DNA from: Bryobacteraceae bacterium | GTDB taxonomy: Bacteria > Acidobacteriota > Terriglobia > Bryobacterales > Bryobacteraceae | Assembly (NCBI GenBank): GCA_029975915.1 | Contig: JARKOC010000457.1 | Span: 1 to 18,222 of the forward strand | Direction: 5' to 3' | Length of the DNA: 18,222 bases | Shown here: piece after piece, positions 14,813 to 18,222 of the stretch | Position numbering within the stretch: position 1 is the stretch's first letter | Layout of the letters: every line of letters begins with the position of its first letter | Notes under the pieces: generated by a model | What the model was told of the DNA's origin: nothing | The model's database searches: none | What the model saw: the letters and a program-made list of their open reading frames with translations, nothing else | Translations under genes and position numbers: made by a program

Positions 14813-17491
14813 ATGCTGCGCAACAAGATAGAGAAACCCGAGGACCTCAATCCCGTCGAGACGAGGGAGTGGCTGGAGTCGCTCGATCAGGTGATCGAGG
14901 AAGCGGGCCCAGAGCGGGCCAAATACCTTCTTGAACGGCTGGCGCATGAGGCGGCGCGGCAGGGGGTTCCGGCGGCGCTCACTCCCATTACGCCGTACCT
15001 GAACACGATCCCGGTGAGCGAAGAAGTCCCCTATCCCGGCGACCGTGACCTGGAGCGCACCATCAAGAGCCTGGTCCGTTGGAATGCCGTGGCGATGGTC
15101 GTGCGCGCCAACAAGTACGACGAAGGCATCGGCGGCCACATCTCCACATTCGCCTCCTCGGCAACGCTGGTCGAGGTCGGCATGAACCACTTCTTCCGCG
15201 GCTCCATCGGGGACCAGCCGGGGGACCTCGTTTACTTCCAGGGCCACGCTTCACCGGGCATCTATTCGCGCGCATACCTGGAGGGGCGCCTGACCGAGGA
15301 GCACCTGAAGAACTTCCGTCATGAACTGCGCGAGCAACCGGGCTTGTCGTCTTATCCGCATCCCTGGCTGATGCCCGATTTCTGGCAGTTCCCTACAGTG
15401 TCAATGGGCCTGGGCCCGATCAATTCCATTTACCAGGCGCGTTTCATGCGCTACCTGGAAAACCGGGGCCTCATCCCAGTGACCGACCGCAAGGTCTGGG
15501 TTTTCATGGGCGATGGCGAGATGGAGGAGCCGGAATCGACCGGCGCGCTCCGCATCGCCGCCCACGAACATCTCGACAACCTGATTCAGGTGATCAACTG
15601 CAACCTGCAGCGGCTCGACGGTCCGGTGCGCGGCAATGGCAACATCATTCAGGAGCTCGAGGGCGTCTATCGCGGGGCAGGCTGGAACGTGATCAAGGTG
15701 ATCTGGGGTTCAGGGTGGGACAGGCTGCTCGAAAAGGACAAGTCCGGGCTTCTGATCCGCCGCATGCATGAGTGCGTCGACGGCGAATACCAGAACTACA
15801 AGGCCAAGGGCGGCGCATACGTCCGCCAGGAGTTCTTCGGCAAGTATCCCGAACTGAGAGAGCTTGTCGCGGACATGACCGACGAGCAGTTGGCCAATCT
15901 GCCGCGGGGCGGCCACGATCCGGTGAAGGTTTATAACGCTTACAAGCGGGCCTTCGAACACAAGGGTTCACCGACGTTGATTCTCGCCAAGACGGTCAAG
16001 GGCTACGGGATGGGGGAAGCCGGCGAGGGCCGCAACTATACACACCAGCAGAAGAAGATGAACGAGCAGGAGCTCGAGCATCTGCGCGAGCGGTTCCGCA
16101 TTCCCATTCCGGTCGAAACCGTACACACGGTCTCGTTCTACCGGCCGCCAGACGATTCACCAGAGATGAAATACATCAAGGCGCGGCGCGAAGCGATGGG
16201 TGGTCCGGTACCGGCGCGCAAGGTGAAAACGCCGGCTGTAGCGGCGCCGGATTTGAGCGAATTCGCCGAGTCCTTGAAAGGCTCTGGCGGACGCGCGGTG
16301 TCCACCACCATGGCCTATGTCGGGATTCTGAAAACGCTGCTGAAGAACAAAGATCTCGGCAAGCTCATCGTACCCATCATCCCCGATGAAGCGCGGACAT
16401 TCGGCATGGAGAGCCTTTTCAGGCAGATCTCGATCTACGCGCCGCACGGACAGCTCTACAAGCCCGTAGACTCGGATCAGTTCCTCTACTACAAGGAATC
16501 CAAGGACGGCCAGATTCTGGAGGAGGGCATCACCGAAGCCGGCGCGATGGGCAGTTTCACGGCTGCCGGCCAGGCCTACTCGACCTACGGCGTGCCCATG
16601 ATTCCCTTCTACACGTATTACTCGATGTTTGGCTTCCAGCGCGTCGGCGATTCCATCTGGGCCTTCGGCGACGCCCGCGGCCGGGGTTTCCTGATGGGCG
16701 CCACTGCCGGCCGGACCACGCTCAACGGCGAGGGGTTACAGCATGAAGACGGCCATAGCCATGTGATGGCGGCGACGGTGCCCAATTGCATTAGCTACGA
16801 TCCAGCCTACGCCTACGAATTGGCGGTGATCATCCAGGACGGCCTGCGGCGGATGTATCAGGAAGGCGAAGATGTCTTCTATTACGTCACTGTCTGCAAT
16901 GAGAACTACGCCCAACCCGAAATGCCCAAAGGCGAGGGAGTGCGGGAAGGCATCCTGGCGGGCATCTACAAGGTGAGCGCCAGTGCGAATGGCCCGGCCC
17001 AAGCACAGTTGTGGGGCTCCGCATCGATGCTGAACGAGGCTCTGCGGGCGCAGCGCATGCTCTGGGAGAAATACCAGATCGCTTCGGACGTGTGGAACGT
17101 GACCAGCTACAACGAACTTCGCCGTGATGCGCTCCGCGCTGACCGCTGGAACCGCTTGCACCCGGCCGAACCGGCGCGCAAACCTTACGTGCAGAGCGTG
17201 ATGGAGTCTACCCAGGGGCCGATCATCGCCGCCAGCGACTACATGAAGGTGATGGCGGATCAGCTTTCGCCGTGGCTCAGCGGACGGCTGGTGACCCTGG
17301 GCACGGATGGGTATGGACGCAGCGAAAGCCGGCCGTATCTGAGGCGGTTCTTCGAGGTAGACGCGGAGTCTATTGTCGTGTCCACGTTGTCGCAACTCGC
17401 CCGGTGGGGCCAGTTTGACGCGCAGCGGGCCGCGCAGGCGATGATCGAGCTTGGGGTGGATAGCGAGAAGCGCGACCCGATGTCGAGCTGA
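14813..17491 (+). CDS. aceE: Pyruvate dehydrogenase E1 component, homodimeric type
   Basis: An 892-residue protein, close to the length of the E. coli enzyme (about 887). It decarboxylates pyruvate with thiamine diphosphate and passes the acetyl group to the lipoyl domain of E2, feeding acetyl-CoA into the TCA cycle. Visible signatures are the active-site GIGGHISTFASS (His109), the ThDP/Mg motif starting GDGEMEEPES at 233 and ending in NCNLQRLDGPV, KGYGMG, the second-domain DEARTFGMESLFRQ, EGITEAGAMGS, PFYTYYSMFGFQR, and TTLNGEGLQHEDGHSH. The C-terminal third is the transketolase-like domain with VTSYNELRRDA. All key segments are present and it looks fully functional. No aceF, lpd or regulator is in the window. 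A hairpin follows 24 bases after the stop codon. Confidence 0.97.
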   Translation: MLRNKIEKPEDLNPVETREWLESLDQVIEEAGPERAKYLLERLAHEAARQGVPAALTPITPYLNTIPVSEEVPYPGDRDLERTIKSLVRWNAVAMVVRANKYDEGIGGHISTFASSATLVEVGMNHFFRGSIGDQPGDLVYFQGHASPGIYSRAYLEGRLTEEHLKNFRHELREQPGLSSYPHPWLMPDFWQFPTVSMGLGPINSIYQARFMRYLENRGLIPVTDRKVWVFMGDGEMEEPESTGALRIAAHEHLDNLIQVINCNLQRLDGPVRGNGNIIQELEGVYRGAGWNVIKVIWGSGWDRLLEKDKSGLLIRRMHECVDGEYQNYKAKGGAYVRQEFFGKYPELRELVADMTDEQLANLPRGGHDPVKVYNAYKRAFEHKGSPTLILAKTVKGYGMGEAGEGRNYTHQQKKMNEQELEHLRERFRIPIPVETVHTVSFYRPPDDSPEMKYIKARREAMGGPVPARKVKTPAVAAPDLSEFAESLKGSGGRAVSTTMAYVGILKTLLKNKDLGKLIVPIIPDEARTFGMESLFRQISIYAPHGQLYKPVDSDQFLYYKESKDGQILEEGITEAGAMGSFTAAGQAYSTYGVPMIPFYTYYSMFGFQRVGDSIWAFGDARGRGFLMGATAGRTTLNGEGLQHEDGHSHVMAATVPNCISYDPAYAYELAVIIQDGLRRMYQEGEDVFYYVTVCNENYAQPEMPKGEGVREGILAGIYKVSASANGPAQAQLWGSASMLNEALRAQRMLWEKYQIASDVWNVTSYNELRRDALRADRWNRLHPAEPARKPYVQSVMESTQGPIIAASDYMKVMADQLSPWLSGRLVTLGTDGYGRSESRPYLRRFFEVDAESIVVSTLSQLARWGQFDAQRAAQAMIELGVDSEKRDPMSS

Positions 17492-17515
17492 TTGCCCACA
17501 GACGTGCGGCATAGT

Positions 17516-17544
17516 CCCGAAGGCCGTTGCCGGGCCATTTCGGG
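17516..17544 (+). terminator. Hairpin after aceE
   Basis: CCCGAA-GGCC (17516-17525) pairs with GGCC-TTCGGG (17533-17536 and 17539-17544) around a 7-base loop, with a 2-base bulge (AT). Ten base pairs form 24 bases after the aceE stop. There is no U-tract, so termination may be imperfect or factor-assisted. Confidence 0.5.
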
Positions 17545-17957
17545 TGGCACAGAAGACAATCCAGGGGTGATTTTATCCCATCCCCTTTACCTCGCTCTCA
17601 TGCATGAGGCTGGCCGGCGGTACAGGCTGGGTGTGGGTGGTTTTTCGTGCGCCGTCGTGGGCCGGCGGCCAATAGGCACACGAAGGCAAGTTCCGCGTGG
17701 CGGATCACCGCACGGGCTGTTTTGGGATGCACGGTCAAGGCGGACTGACGCCCGTGGGATTGGATCACAAGCGATCCTGTTTCGGCCACGTCCGCAGGGT
17801 TTCTGGAAGAGCGCCTGGACGTTGATCAGGCTTGTGCTGAACCGGCCAAGAACCACGGCATTGACCAGCCCAGCCCGATTAGCCTGAATTCCGAAGTTGA
17901 CCTCCACAGAGATCGCTGACGGGCTGGCCCAAGGCCGAGAAACACCGCCGCTGTCGG
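17545..17957. other. Gene-poor region between aceE and the transposase fragment
   Basis: About 410 bases in which I see no credible gene. Open frames exist on both strands but have no start context, domain or sensible composition. It holds a perfect 12-base palindrome CTCATGCATGAG (17597-17608), two copies of GGCCGGCGG (about 17612 and 17659), and a possible insertion-sequence end near 17883. The left part may be ordinary intergenic DNA or decayed sequence. Confidence 0.4.
17883..17902 (+). repeat. Possible terminal inverted repeat of the IS1380-type element
   Basis: CCTGAATTCCGAAGTTGACC starts with CC, as IS1380-family ends do, and lies about 55 bases beyond the transposase stop codon, a plausible distance. 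The matching inverted copy would be outside the window, so this is only a candidate boundary. Confidence 0.3.
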
Positions 17958-18222
17958 TCAACAGCGCATGGCTGTATTCAACTTCGGCGAAGTTGGGATT
18001 TGCCACTGCAAGATATTGGCGAGCAGCGGGTTCCGTGTTTTGAGTCCGCCCCAACTGTCGCGCATGTGGAGAACCAGGCGTCGCGCAGAACGGCCCAGAA
18101 CCGCACCGCAGGTGAGAATCTGTGTGCGGATGGTGGCGGGTTCACGGTAGCCCGGCAGGCCGGCGGCGCGCTGAAATTCGGCCAGCAGGTTGAACAACAA
18201 CAACACCGCCCGGAAGGCGGCC
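17958..18222 (-). CDS. IS1380-type transposase, C-terminal part, runs off the window
   Basis: The frame is open to the right edge, and only the last 87 or so residues of the protein are visible. It reads AAFRAVLLLFNLLAEFQRAA, then TIRTQILTCGAVLGRSARRLVLHM, then LLANILQWQ. The pattern of an aliphatic helix (LLLFNLLAEFQR), TIRTQIL, and a GRSARRLVLHM strand is typical of the C-terminal end of DDE transposases of the IS1380 type (DDE_Tnp_1 group). The catalytic Asp/Asp/Glu residues would lie outside the window, so activity cannot be judged. The stop is TGA at 17958-17960. An internal GTG at 18204-18206 is not a real start, since coding similarity continues upstream of it. The element points toward aceE and ends before it. 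Confidence 0.7.
   Translation of the reverse strand, partial: AAFRAVLLLFNLLAEFQRAAGLPGYREPATIRTQILTCGAVLGRSARRLVLHMRDSWGGLKTRNPLLANILQWQIPTSPKLNTAMRC

Noticed and set aside
16736..17512. Minus-strand open frame (258 codons) within aceE
   Set aside because: Antisense shadow of the conserved C-terminal domain of AceE; rich in His, Arg and Pro with no domain.
17492..17887. Plus-strand open frame (131 codons) directly after aceE
   Set aside because: It begins at a TTG immediately after the aceE stop, spans the post-aceE hairpin, and has no domain or ribosome site.
17587..18054. Minus-strand open frame (155 codons) near the right edge
   Set aside because: It overlaps the transposase C-terminus in another frame, and its translation is rich in Arg and Pro with no family resemblance.

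Overview
The window looks like a high-GC chromosomal segment from an Acidobacteriota bacterium, most likely near the Bryobacterales/Solibacter group. That placement is inferred from gene content: a very large Oar-type TonB-dependent receptor with an N-terminal carboxypeptidase-regulatory-like domain, several secreted proteins with little recognisable identity, and a homodimeric AceE-type pyruvate dehydrogenase E1. No rRNA or tRNA gene is present to confirm it. No rRNA, tRNA, CRISPR array, phage module or toxin-antitoxin pair was seen.

Left part, minus strand (1-6320). A monocistronic outer-membrane receptor (197-3793) ends in a strong intrinsic terminator at 142-171. After a gene-free gap of about 320 bases comes a compact housekeeping operon read right to left: miaB (tRNA 2-methylthiolation), a bifunctional-nuclease (DUF151) protein, and a small hypothetical protein.

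Middle part, plus strand (6433-11740). Four genes follow, three of them for exported proteins. They encode a secreted protein built of eight regular ~33-residue repeats, a secreted subtilisin-like (S8) protease followed by a good intrinsic terminator, a YihY/BrkB-type inner-membrane protein, and a secreted beta-propeller-like protein with a recognisable promoter and an adjacent palindrome. They do not form an obvious single pathway; spacing and the terminator suggest mostly separate units.

Right part, plus strand (11842-17491). uvrB (nucleotide excision repair) overlaps by 50 bases a gene for a Rossmann-like/DUF2520-type protein whose nucleotide-binding glycine motif is degenerate. Next is aceE, the E1 component of pyruvate dehydrogenase, with its own promoter candidate and a downstream hairpin, but without aceF or lpd beside it.

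Right edge (17492-18222). A gene-poor stretch leads into the C-terminal end of an IS1380-type transposase on the minus strand, cut off by the window edge. This marks the boundary of an insertion sequence lying mainly outside the window.

Most of the window is ordinary chromosome. The least explained items are the eight-repeat secreted protein, the degenerate Rossmann protein overlapping uvrB, the secreted propeller protein with its palindromic upstream region, and the IS boundary. I see no convincing evidence of a new multi-gene system.
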